Below the pieces are notes generated by a model. It was not told the origin of the DNA, did no database searches, and was given only the letters and a program-made list of their open reading frames with translations. Below, piece by piece: positions 1 to 12,500 of a DNA stretch of 64,000 nt. The DNA lies in the NCBI GenBank assembly GCA_016617855.1, contig JAECUM010000856.1, positions 62,001-126,000 of the forward strand, given 5' to 3'. The DNA comes from Megalonaias nervosa (lineage: Eukaryota > Mollusca > Bivalvia > Unionida > Unionidae). The position numbers and the translations under genes are program-made. How positions within the stretch are numbered: the first letter of the stretch is position 1; the number at the start of each line of letters is the position of its first letter.

Positions 1-2100
1 AAAATGTCTTTTTGTACAAAACCACGAAAGTTGAGACCAATGAAAAAAGTAATACTGCAGTACATGAAATCTTTCTTTCGCTTTGAAACCTGCATTTTGT
101 TTTATATGATCTTTGAGGAACTCCAGCTATCAGAATCGGAATCACCAATCTTGGATTTTCATAGCCAGAGCAACATGGGACTAACCAGGTGCTGGATAAT
201 TTTTGTTGTTTGAAAGTGGTTTGCCCATTTTTTTGAAAGAGGATTAATTAAGAGTGTGCTTAACTTAAAAAGTAACATGTATCTCACATTGGTATTGGAC
301 GTTACTGAAATTGATGTGACATGCAGTAGTACTTGTAGACCATCATTGCTGGCTGATCTTGTGACTAGGTCAATGCAAAGACAGCCAGCTTCATTGGTCA
401 TGCACTGGCATGCACATCAGAAGATAAAAGCCAAGTGAGTAATTATCATAAATTATCTTTATTATGTACTCAGGACTTCCGACTACATAAGAAAAGGTGT
501 CATTTGAGTGATAAGGCATAGAATTATGTGTCAGTATGTTTAATTAACATCAGTTTTTCAAGGATAATTGGAAACATTAATGCATATCAGCACTGGTACA
601 TTGCATATAGCCAGCAGGTGTATTAAAAAAAAAATCCATTGCTTGAGAGCCAGAGACAATAGAAAATTGATGCCTGGCAACCTTTTCACCAATATGAAAG
701 CCATGTTGGTGAACTGAAAGTGTAATTTTAAAAACTGTCCATGTTAAAAATTATAACGGAATTGTATATATTTTCTAGCAACAAACATATGATCCTTAAA
801 TTATCTCTCTGGGTACCTACAGCAGGGTGCCTTTATTACAGCCATATAATTTTGTAGTTAATTGTTGAGTGATTATTATCGGTAAAAGGTCACACTAATT
901 GTTGGCAGCTCATTATCGGATTAAGTAATCATAGTGCATAGTGCCAGCTCCCCAGGGTGAACTCTTCAACAAATGTTTGTGTGTGGTTATGGTATCTTTC
1001 AACTTGGGTTTGTCACACTGTGGTCTAGTATTGTATCGATGTGGAGCATGTGACAATTTTAAATAATCGAACCAATGATAATTGTTGTTGCTTACTATAT
1101 TGACTTGTTGGTTAATGGCTAAACAAAAACTCCACTTGGAAAGTTAATGGTAAAGTTAAGAAACAGGATTGTATTTAACAGATTAATGATAATTTGAACC
1201 ATATTAATCTAAGCTCAGATATATATAAAAGGCAGATAAGTTTGTGGTCAGGGGTGGCCAACTTTTAGGAAGATGGCATAGTACAAGACAGTGTCAAATA
1301 AAAACAAATGATTAGATTATCTTTAATATGCTGGTCCTAAATTAATTAATAATGTATAAACTTGTGTGACACTTTCCATTAGCAGGACTGATATTGAGTT
1401 ACAAGTATTGTGTGCAAATAGGACTAACCGTATATATGACAAAAGTTGTTGAATAATTTTGATGGTGACATTTGGAGGGGGCAACTGCAGTAATTACCAG
1501 GTAGCTTGAAATACTTGCTGGGCAAACCACATTTTCAAAGCTGATTGCCACTGACAACCATTTTAATGTAGCTGGCTGAAATGTATCAGGACCACGGTAA
1601 AAGAATCGGGGGAGAACTCTGATTCCCGTAACCTTGTGTTGAAAAAAACAGAAAAAATTATTTCCTTTTCAATTGTCTCAGACAGTTGTTTGCTTATGTT
1701 GCCATTGGTGTTAACAGTTCATTGAATTGTTATGTCAGTGAAGGTACTGTGACATAATAAAAAGTTCAAAATGGCCTTTATTTACATCCAAAGTTTTTTT
1801 ACAGTAATGCTACAGAAAAGGTCAAAGATATTAAATTGTTCTTTTTCTAAGCCTCAGTCAAGTTCTGTCGACAATTATATTTATTATTTCAATGCGGACA
1901 GATAGTATCATGATGAGTAAAGACTCTTATTGGAGAAATATTTGTCTGACGTTTGTTCAGTAATAGGTGATATCATTGGTTTAATTTGGCATAATCTGCA
2001 TGTTTTAAGTTTCATTGTGTATTTTTAATCTGACATGTTCAAATATCAGGTTTAAGAAAATAGAAATATTTTTGTTATAATCCAAGATGCCCTGAAAAAG
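1..2100. other. intronic or upstream sequence without a recognised gene
   Basis: AT-rich sequence. No open frame shows the PIN 'DTN' motif that must precede the exon at 3433. A strong donor-like GTGAGT lies at 435, but the reading frame before it ends in the wrong phase for the 3433 exon, so I do not call it. Most likely this is the 3' part of an intron whose upstream exon is outside the window. Confidence 0.5.
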
Positions 2101-3432
2101 TTAATCTGTAATTTTTGCTGCTACTGTGGCCAAAACTGTAGCTGAAAGCTCTTTAATTGTTTTACATCTTGTTGATATTCTTGTAGGGTTGGGGACAACG
2201 ATGGACAGAGTTATAATTGAAAGCTCTTTATTTGTTTTACATCTTGTTGATATTCTTGCAGGGTTGGGGACAGCGATGGGCAGAGTTATAATTGAAAGCT
2301 CTTTAATTGTTTTACATCTTGATGTTGTTGCAGGATTGGGGACTACTATGGACAGAGTTATAATTGAAAGCTCTTTAATTGTTTTACATCTTGATGTTGT
2401 TGCAGGATTGGGGACTACTATGGACAGAGTTATAATTGAAAGCTCTTTATTTGTTTTACATCTTGTTGATGTTGTTGCAGTATTGGGGACTATGATGGAC
2501 AGAGTTACAGTTGAAAGCTCTTTAATCGTTTTACATCTTGTTGATGTTGTTGCATGATTGGGGACCACTATGGACAGAGTTATAATTGAAAGCTCTTTAA
2601 TTGTTTTACATCTTCCTGATGTTGCTGTATGGTACAGGACTACTTTGGACAGAGTTATAATTGAAAACTCTTTTATTGTTTTACATCTTTTTGATGTTGC
2701 AGGGTTTAGGACACACTATGGCCAAAGCTATAGCTGAAGGCTATTTAATTGTTTTACATCTTTTTGATGTTGCAGGGTTTAGGACACACTATGGCCAAAG
2801 CTATCGCTGAAGGCTATTTAATTGTTTTACATCTTTTTGATGTTGCAGGGTTTAGGACACACTATAGCCAAAGCTATAGCTGAAGGCTATTTAATTGTTT
2901 TACATCTTTTTGATGTTGCAGGGTTTAGGACACACTATGGCCAAAGCTATCGCTGAAGGCTATTTAATTGTTTTACATCTTTTTGATGTTGCAGGGTTTA
3001 GGACACACTATGGCCAAAGCTATAGCTGAAGGTTATTTAATTGTTTTACATCTTTTTGATGTTGCAGGGTTTAGGACACACTATGGCCAAAGCTATCGCT
3101 GAAGGCTATTTAATTGTTTTACATCTTTTTGATGTTGCAGGGTTTAGGACACACTATGGCCAAAGCTATCGCTGAAGGCTATTTAATTGTTTTACATCTT
3201 TTTGATGTTGCAGGGTTTAGGACACACTATGGCCAAAGCTATTGCTGAAGGCTATTTAATTGTTTTACATCTTTTTGATGTTGCAGGGTTTAGGACACAC
3301 TATAGCCAAAGCTATAGCTGAAGGCTATTTAATTGTTTTACATCTTTTTGATGTTGCAGGGTTTAGGACACACTATGGCCAAAGCTATCGCTGAAGGCTA
3401 TTTAATTGTTTTACATCTTGTTGATGTTGCAG
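2101..3432 (+). repeat. tandem array (about 18 units of 72-75 bp) carrying copies of the SWT1 acceptor
   Basis: Two unit types are present. About eight older units of 72 or 75 bp with GTTGGGGACAACGATGGAC-like text (2101-2700) are followed by about ten nearly identical 73-bp units with GGTTTAGGACACACTATGGC (2701-3430). Every unit contains a T-rich run ending GATGTTGCAGG or the like, the same as the true acceptor at 3432/3433. The first exon bases (GGATTTGGGAGACCAATACT) also resemble the older unit's GGATTGGGGACCACTATGG. The array therefore seems to have grown from the intron-exon junction. Confidence 0.9.
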
Positions 3433-3533
3433 GATTTGGGAGACCAATACTAATCATACCATGGATAGTATTACAGGAACTTGATGCTCTCAAGGGAGAT
3501 GGTGGAAATTGCAGGAAAGGAATTCCAAATCTT
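3433..3533 (+). CDS. SWT1: SWT1 exon A: start of PIN domain core
   Basis: It encodes GFGRPILIIPWIVLQELDALK followed by a Gly/Asn/Lys stretch. IPWIVLQELD is the hallmark second helix of the SWT1 PIN domain, with the conserved Glu-Leu-Asp. The acceptor is TTGATGTTGCAG and the donor CTT/GTAAGT. The exon enters with two bases of a split codon and leaves in phase 0. The acceptor is the last member of a long tandem array whose units each copy it, so the exact 5' edge is slightly less certain than the rest. Confidence 0.82.
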
Positions 3534-6500
3534 GTAAGTATTTAAACCTTCATAAAGACATTTAATCAGACCAAAATTATTGTCATGAAAAACACCAGGT
3601 AAATCGAAGTATTGAATATTATTGTAAATGGATTTGTTTTTAATTGACATTCATCTGATCATCACAACTGATATGCATCATACTATTCAGGTATGTTTGA
3701 ATGTTGAGATAAAAGTTTGTAAATATTGTAAACTCTTATATTAAAAATAAGGTAATGATCACCCAATTTCATGCCTGAGTGATAGTGACAAGGAAACAGT
3801 GATTTGGATTTTTAACATAGCTTTAATAACTTTTAAGTCATATTGCTACGATTTCCAGCAGTGTGCAGTTTATAGTGATGTCTAGCACTGGGGTGTAATG
3901 CTGCAGACATGTAGCATCACATCTCACCCAGTCACATTATCCTGACACCAGGCCAACCAGTCCTAATACTAACCTCTTAATGCTGAGTGCCAAGTGAGGC
4001 AGATGCAAACACCATTTTTATAAGTCTTTGGTATGACTTGGCCGGTGTTCAAACCCATGACCTCCCGCATTCGAGGTATACACTCTAACCACTTAGGCAA
4101 CCAGATCAGTTGACAAAGAAACAAATGAGCTTGCTGGAAGAAGTAGTTTGAATGTGGTCATGCATGCACACGTGATTGTTCATAAAGTACTGCAAGTACC
4201 TATCAAACTTTGGCAACTATAGAACATCCTATTTTCAAACTTATGTTTGCAATTTCAAATTTTAGTTCGGCAATCCCTAAATACTTGGTCAACCAAGACA
4301 ACAAGCATTAAGTGTATACCTTGATGTGTCTGACAATGTTAAAAGTCAGCATGTACTTCAGCTTCAGGTCACCCATTAAATTCCCAATTTGGTGTTCTCT
4401 GAACAATCCCATTATATCTTGCCTTTCCTCAAATTCACTGATAAAAAATTTTAATTTTGACTTCTGACAATAGTTTATTTATGGAAATAGGATTGACAGT
4501 AATTTTTACTGCTGACAGAATTTTCAGTTATTCTCTCCATTGTCTGCACTTTGGAAACAAACCAATAACCAAGGAATAATTATATGGTTGACATTGATTA
4601 TATGGTTGAGATTGATTATATGGAAAATGTATTAGACTGGTCACTTTCACAGGGTTCTAAGCCAGACCATTCATATGCAAAGATGGCAACTCAATATTGG
4701 AGCTGGCAGTCTGAGGGCTGTTCCATTTAAACATACATGGTACCCAGGGAAGGCATTTTTTTAAAAGTGTATGCCAGGGTACTTTGATTTCACAGAGTTC
4801 ATATTAAAATGATAAGAAAATTCTAAATTGCATCTATGGGTGAGTACCCCACTTTAAAAGTGCCTTCCATGGGTCCCATATATGTTTTAATGGAACAGTC
4901 CTGACATTTAAAATGGGATTATGCTATGAATGAAATTTCATGAGCTGAATATTTTTAGCATAAAACTTGGTGTAGACGTGTAGTCAGATGGTGCTGATGT
5001 TGCCAGGGGGTGACCAGTTGACCATTTGACTCATAAATTTGGAAGTTTTAGTAGCTGATTTGATCATTTTAGTTGCAGCTTGAGTGTCGTCATAGTGGAC
5101 TCTTTTTCTTTACCTTTGTTCTCACTTTCATATATATGGTTTGATCATATCAAGGAAGTAGTCCGAGTACTCCCCCATTTAATAGGCCTATCTTAAGAGG
5201 GCACACCTTATTAATGGTCACCTTACCAGCAAATAATCTCTTTAGCAATTTCTTCCCATTCCTAAAAGGCTACCTTTCTTTAAGTGCTACATTTTCAGTG
5301 CAGAATTAGTGGTGTTATAAGAGACAGGACCACTTTAAAACTAGAATGTACTTAAGTAATATTATGAATTAATCTCTGCAAATATTTGTGTTAATTTTTA
5401 ATTTGTACATCATTTTTTCATTAAGTGTCATTTAGGTGACTCCAGTCGAAATGACTCCTAACGTCCACATTTCATTGTATTTTTGGGTCTAATGTAATAG
5501 CAAATAAAAATTTCTCTATCCAACCATTAGGGCTGTTCCATTTAAACATACATAGTACCCAGGGAAGGCAGTTTTTAAAAAAAATATATGTCAGGGTACT
5601 TTGATTTTACACAGTTCATATTGAAACAATAAGAAATTTCTAAATTGCATCTGTGAGTGATTACCCCACTTTAAAAGTGCCTTCCCTGGGTCCCATGTAT
5701 GTTTTAACGGAACAGCCCTTACTTAAATTTACACTTAAGTCTAACAACACTCTTTGCACAGAGAATCTAAAGCTATATTTACCCAAATCCTTTGTTTTTA
5801 TTATACAGTCACTACAGACTCAGAGGAAGGCTAGAAAACCAGTCCAGTTCCTCAACAATGTTTTCCAGGCCAAGCACCCCTGTATTGTGGGACAGACTCC
5901 GAAAGAGGTGAGAGTTGTTCCAGTATAATCAGTGAAATACATGGTATTAGTGAGGATATGAGAGGAAGTGTATCTCAACTTACTTACAATGTTTGATATT
6001 TGTTGATTCATAAATCTATATTGTTGAACCTCTCTGATAGTAAAACTGCAGTTTGAAACACATGGAATTGATATAAACTTGCTTGAGAGTTTACAAATAA
6101 AATCTGTTTTATAATAATTTTGATTTCTCTTACCTGAACAGTCAATTTTTAATCAACAAAATAAGCTCACTCTTTCTTCTCTAAACTGTAAAATATTTAA
6201 TTGTCAAAGTATGTAATTAACCTTTAGGAGCTTTCAGCAATTTAGAGTACTCACAAGGTGGTTACAATCTGGAGCACTCACCTATTTATATGGAATAGTC
6301 TCTTGTGTATGTGGTGATTTCAGCCTCACATATGTGTGGTAATTACAGCATGGAATACTAACCTATATGGTAATTACAGCATGGAATACTAACCTATTAC
6401 AACTTGGAGAACTTGACCCATTTAATGATTACATCTTGGAGAATACACTTATGTACTGATTGCAGCTTAGAGTATTTTCCTATGTAGTGGCTCAACATGG

Positions 6501-9500
6501 AGTTCTCACCCAGGTAGTGATTACAACAAGGGGTTCTCAACTAATCAATTATTACAACCTGGATTACTCAACTATGTAATAGTTATACCTAATGTGCTCA
6601 ACTATGTTGTGATTACAACCTGGAGTACTCACCTATGCAGTGATTGCAACCTGGAGTACTCACCTATGTAGTAATGACAACATGGATTATTCACCTATAT
6701 AGTGATTACAACCTGTAGTACACACATATATATGGTGGTTACAGATCAGTAAGTCATGGTCTGTTTCCAGAAATTGCCTGTGATTTATTCTTAAAAATCA
6801 TTGGGGTCTGTTTTGACAGTTTGGTGTATTTTTTTTCCCATAGTCCAGTGAGGCAGCTCAAGTTTTTAAAGCTGAGTGCAATGATGACAGAATCCTACAG
6901 TGTTGTATGCAATGTCAGAAAAAATGTGAGTAACTTTAATTGGACACTTTGTTATACATAGAAATTTAGTTAAAATTGTCCTTAAATATTCATAATCAGA
7001 TGCATGTAATGTTAAACAAATCCTCATACCTGGTTAAGGAAAGAAAGTTTAAACCTTGAAATTTAATTGAAGATTTATGAGCATGTCCATAAGAGTCATG
7101 TACAATGGCCCCTCTGATCTAAGGCTACTGAGAGGGGGGCTCAGACAGATGTTAACAATAATTACATATATATATATAAGTATGAAAGGCCTAAAGTATG
7201 GAAGGCCTCACTAATATTGAAATATTTAATATTTTCATTTAAAAATCACATGCATGTTATGGAATCAGTGTGATGCAGATTATTTCAATGTTATTTAAAA
7301 TATTATGAATGATCATCAATTGTTGTGCAATGATGGCTTTGTGATGATATCTCTCCATTTTGCCCTGTTCTCAGCTGTTCTTTCAGACTTCTGCAAAGTC
7401 CTTGCCTGTCCACTCTTTGATGTAATCTTCCCATCTCTTCTTCTGTCTGCCTTGTTTTCCCTTTTCTCTCACTTTGCCCTGTTTGATTATCTCTGACAGG
7501 GCAGATGAGCATGAGATGTGACCATAATGTCTTAGTTTACATTTCTTTACGATGGTGAGCAGATCTTCATATGGTCAAATTTCTCAGTAGTGATCAAAGG
7601 ACTCTCTTTCTTTGTATTTAGTATGCAAGGATTCTCTGTCTTTTCATTTAGTCAAATTGCTGTCACCTTTCTTATTGAACTGAGAATGTCTTTACGACAG
7701 TTTGCAGTTTCCTCATCAACTTATTCCTTCATTGACAAAATGATCAGTGTTTGCAAAGGAATTGAGCTTGTCAGGTGACAGGGTTTGTGCATATTTGAAA
7801 AGTGTTTGAATTTTCATCATTGAAATAAAAATTCTTTCAATTGTAGACTGAAAAAGTACTTGAATAGTCCTTGAAAATCTTTTTGTCCTTGAAAAGTACT
7901 TGAATTTCTGTAAAGCAATATTTGCATTCAGAATGAGTGTAATTAGAAGAAACAGTGGCAGTCAAAACATTTATTTATCGATGTTTTCATTTCTTGTGTT
8001 TACTTCCATGTTCTTAATTATTTACTTCCCTATGGTAGACCTTTGAGTTGATAAAATGTTAATTGATTGGTTCCAGACTGGTACACAAATAATACAATAA
8101 ATGGATGAAATGAATGATTTCTCTATTATTTAGAACAGATGGTCAATAAAAACATTGATGTGGTCTGTCTAAAACTATTATAGTACTGTTATGAGTATTC
8201 CCTATTATATAGGACGCAGTACAGTAGAGCCTCGTTCTGATATGGGATAAATTACATCATGCATCTGTGATAAATCAACTGAAAAGGAATTTAGTTAATT
8301 GAAAGTCAGTCAAGTATGCTTGCAGGGAAATGTGTATTTAACCCTTTCAACACTGCAGACTGGTAAACTGGTACAGGAACAATAACTCCTCTACACTGCA
8401 TACTGGTATACTGGTCTCAAGTACATGTCTCGTTTTGACGATGTATTATCTATTTGGTCAGTATTGGGGATCCCCCATATTTAAATAATTATGTCATGGT
8501 ATGGCTCATTTGCATACCATTTGGATATATTTGGACTTTAAGATTGGTTGTTAACAAGAAAGAGGGGTTGTCCAATCTCTAAATGTTAATCTTCCATGTC
8601 ATCCAAGTACATCCAAAATGATGGACTCATTGAGTAATGAATCCTAATAGTCTAGGGATGATATTTGAAAATAATAGGAATTCAAATCTTGTAAATATAC
8701 ACGAGAAAGAAAGTGAGCGTTTGCAATAAAGATGGATGGATATTGTTGGCAATATTGATGAAAATGAGTACTCTGAAGGCTTTGAACTTGCTGATGTGTA
8801 CTACACCTGAATTTCGTCAGTGGATTAAATCTCACTTGGATTTTAATGTTCACACATTTTTAGAATGCATTTGGAAATGGCAAGATTTTCAAATATAAAT
8901 GCACACCGGAAGTGAGAGATTGACCCAAATCAACACAAAGATGCTTGGACATGTATCACATTATCTGAAATACCGATTTTTTTTAATAGCCTTTATATAC
9001 TGATGGAAGTTATGATTTTTTTTATTGAGAATGATTTGTATTTGTCAAAACGTGAGAAATTCTTTTTCGTTAGATCCAATTTTGGAGAAATTGTGTCATG
9101 CAACATGTTTGTCCAGGTAAAACACTACCTGCATTTTATTGGTGGCACAAGTAAATGATTAGCTAATCAAAAGCTGTCTTGGACTTTCTTTAAATTAGTC
9201 TGGTGTGATCACAGTTGAATCATATGTTTTTATATATATATTTATTTCCATAAAGAAGAGCATAAAACCTTTTAAATTTAAGTTTTGTAAGACCTGTCAA
9301 AAAATCTTGTTACTTACATGTATCTTTCCCTGAAATGTGACCGTATTACAATTATTCAAAACTATGACTTGTAGGAACATGATGTTGAATCAGAAGAGGA
9401 CACATATTACTCTTTAAATGCTTTATTTAATATTTTTGATTGAATACAGCAACTATGAAATTTACCTTTAACTTACTGTTTCATTTACCTGTATAATTGC

Positions 9501-12500
9501 CTGTATGCAACTTAGCTTGCTTATGAGCCATTTTCACAGACCTGAATTTGTCATCTTTACAATGATACCATATATGTAATTCTATTGTAAGAAATATAAT
9601 GTTTATAAGTCATTGAAAATATGTTGCCTACATTTATTAAACTTCCGGAAAGTTAATTAGTGTTGAATGGTCATCTCCATTGAAGTTACTTTGTGCTGAA
9701 AGGGTTAACAAGGTATGGTGTAATTGGTATCCATGAGTTAGGTGAAGGACAGTTCTAACATGATGTGTTGCTACTGTTGGAAGGAACAAAATGGGGGAGA
9801 GTTCACTTAAATCCAACAATGAAAGTGAGAAGCATAGTAGAAACATATCAGTTGCTGTGCTTAATTTATATTATTTTGGTGTAAAGAGCGAACAGATGAC
9901 TGTCCCACCATTGTCATCAAAAATGGAGATGGTTTGACTGTACCCCACCCCTAGTCTGTGTAACAAAGCAGAAGCTACAGGCAAACTTGAAATTCAATGC
10001 CAATGCATGCAGAAGGAGAACAAGAGAATATAAAGAGTTATATGAAGGTTTCTGCAAGAAAATGGATGCAAAATTAGAAGACCTGAAGAAGTATTTGACA
10101 GTGTTATATATGACTTGTAAATGTGTTTTACCCTTGTAAATGTCTTACAGTTACTTTCTTTACCTGAGCAGTCACTTTATATATCATTTAACTTAAACAG
10201 TTACTAAAACATGAATGCAGCTTGCTACCCTCTTGTAGATCAAGATTATGCCACTTAAAAAGTAAATAAATCTGTCATTAAGAGTCCTTGAAAGTTTTTG
10301 TCCTTGAAAAGTCCTTGAATTTTGTGCACCAAGTTCTGTATGATCCATGAGTGATTGACTGACTTTTCCTGTACATTTCATAAATTATGAGGGATAAGCC
10401 ACAATGGCTAACATACCATTTTTACATTATGGTGACCAGATGTCACATAGACTTGAGCTGTACAATACTGTGGCACTTAGTGGTTAGATTTTGTTACCCA
10501 GTAATTATCATAGTGATAAAATCTAAGGAAGACACATCAGTAAGAACAATCTGATTACTTAGTTCTTTGTTTGGATTAAAGTGGGATAATTAGGTTAATT
10601 ACCTCTTTGTATGGACTAAAATGGGATAATTGTGTTAATTACCTCCTGATATGGATTAAAATGGGATAATTAGGTCACTTAACTCTTTGTATAGCTTAAC
10701 GTTAGTTACTTTATCAGCATGTTGAACAAATATTGGTGTGTTGAAGTTAAAAATCAACAAATAGTGATGAGATTTTTATCTATAAATGCCATTATGTGGC
10801 TGTTCATGACAGGTAAATTTCAGTTGTCACACAATATACAGTCCACTGGCCACATCAGATGGGTGTTTTGAACATAAATTCATCTGTGCTGAGCATTTTG
10901 GGCCATATAAAGCAGGTGGCCATTGGTTTGGGATGGGGACATTCAACAGGGGGGCAAACTGTAATTTTAATTCAGCACTTTAGGACAGAACAGAAGGGTT
11001 AATGATGATATAATAGATGGGGAATGAATAAAAACTAAAAGCATATCAGATTGCATTGCTGCAGAAAAGCATCAGATCCTCTTTGTGTTCATATTATACA
11101 CTACCCCTTTCTACTGGTTTCTTCACAATACCATACAACTCATTATGTTGGATGGAATTGTACCACAATCTGTGTAGTCCTAGATCTGCTTGTACTTTAT
11201 GTGATGGCAGATCTGGATCTGTTCTGTTTAGTTTGCAGTTGGACTCGTCTTAATTATAGAAGGCAAAAAGTCTAAAGCAAACAGGATTCCATAGGTGAGG
11301 ACAAAAGCATCTCCACATATTTTATTATGATAAACATTTCATTATTTGGAAAGCCACAGATATTGATATGAATGAAAATAAATGAATTCATAATATTTGT
11401 TTTGACATTTGAATAATACATTTCTCTTAATATCGCATGACTGTTCTTTAATTCCAAGATATCATACAGATGGTAATGCTAATTCAGAATTTTTCATTCT
11501 GTATTTTAGATATCAACTCTGAGGTTGTTTTGTTAACAAATGACAAAAATCTAGTCAACAAAGCATTTGCTTGTAATATTCCTGCCTTCAGCAGACAGGT
11601 ATGTTACTTATCTGGATACATCAGTAATTATCACTTGTGGGTCTTTTTGTTCATGAATTCTGTATTTTCTTTTGTACATATATACGCAAGCAGTTGTGTG
11701 TATGAGTGTTTGAACTGTTATCCAGTGATTAGGCTCATGGACTGGTGATATGAAAGTATTGATATAGTACACCACTATTGTACCCTTCAGCAATTAGACA
11801 TAAATTACCTTTCCCTAGTAAAGCCAGTTTTATTTTGGGTACCAGTATCAGCTGTGATGGTGGAGGTGTTTGATAAGGGTGCAGTGTTTACTAAAATTTT
11901 TAAATGCGTACACAATGTACAATAATGGAAATTATATTTAATTGAAAAATAGAAATTCCAGCTTTCCTCACATTTGTACATTAAGCCATTGACTCTCTGC
12001 ATGTCATACCTTGCTCAACATTCAATTATTTGACTTGCTGTATGTTTTTACTTTTTATTATGACAGGATGCAGTTTAAAAGAAATGCCTTTGTTGAATAT
12101 ATCTTACAATTTAGGTCATTTATCCTTAGGATCATTGTCATTTTGTTCAACACTGCTGTATGTGTGCATATTGTAAAAAATCCATAGTGCAACTGCAGGT
12201 ACTTCTTGGACATGTGCAGTTAAAAGCCAGATGTGCTATGTGCACATTCGTGGACACGGTTACATATTTTGTCAATGTTTTTACAGACAATAAACTGAAC
12301 TTAGACATTTATACATGTAAACTTTGCAAACTTAGTAGTTGGGGTACAGGAGTGGGGTTAATATTCCAGGACAGGGTGGATGCATGAATTGTTAGTTTCA
12401 CATCATGAAATATGAACTGATTGCTCTGTGTAGAATGATTTTCATGACAAGGTGTACTGATGCTTGTAATGGTGTTATATGACACAGTATGTTATATTCT

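Noticed and set aside
256..438. Open frame ending at a strong donor-like GTGAGT (435), considered as an SWT1 exon upstream of 3433.
   Set aside because: The frame ends in phase 2, while the exon at 3433 needs phase 1 before it. There is no DTN motif, and the opposite strand is equally open.
2126..2557. 143-codon (+) and 155-codon (-) frames.
   Set aside because: They are produced by stop-free repeat units with lengths divisible by three. There is no start context, domain or splice support.
4081..4112. tRNA-like sequences at the SINE heads (also near 52840 and 53600), considered as tRNA genes.
   Set aside because: Only the A/B-box-like parts remain, fused to a shared body, and the acceptor stem cannot be formed. 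These are SINE heads.
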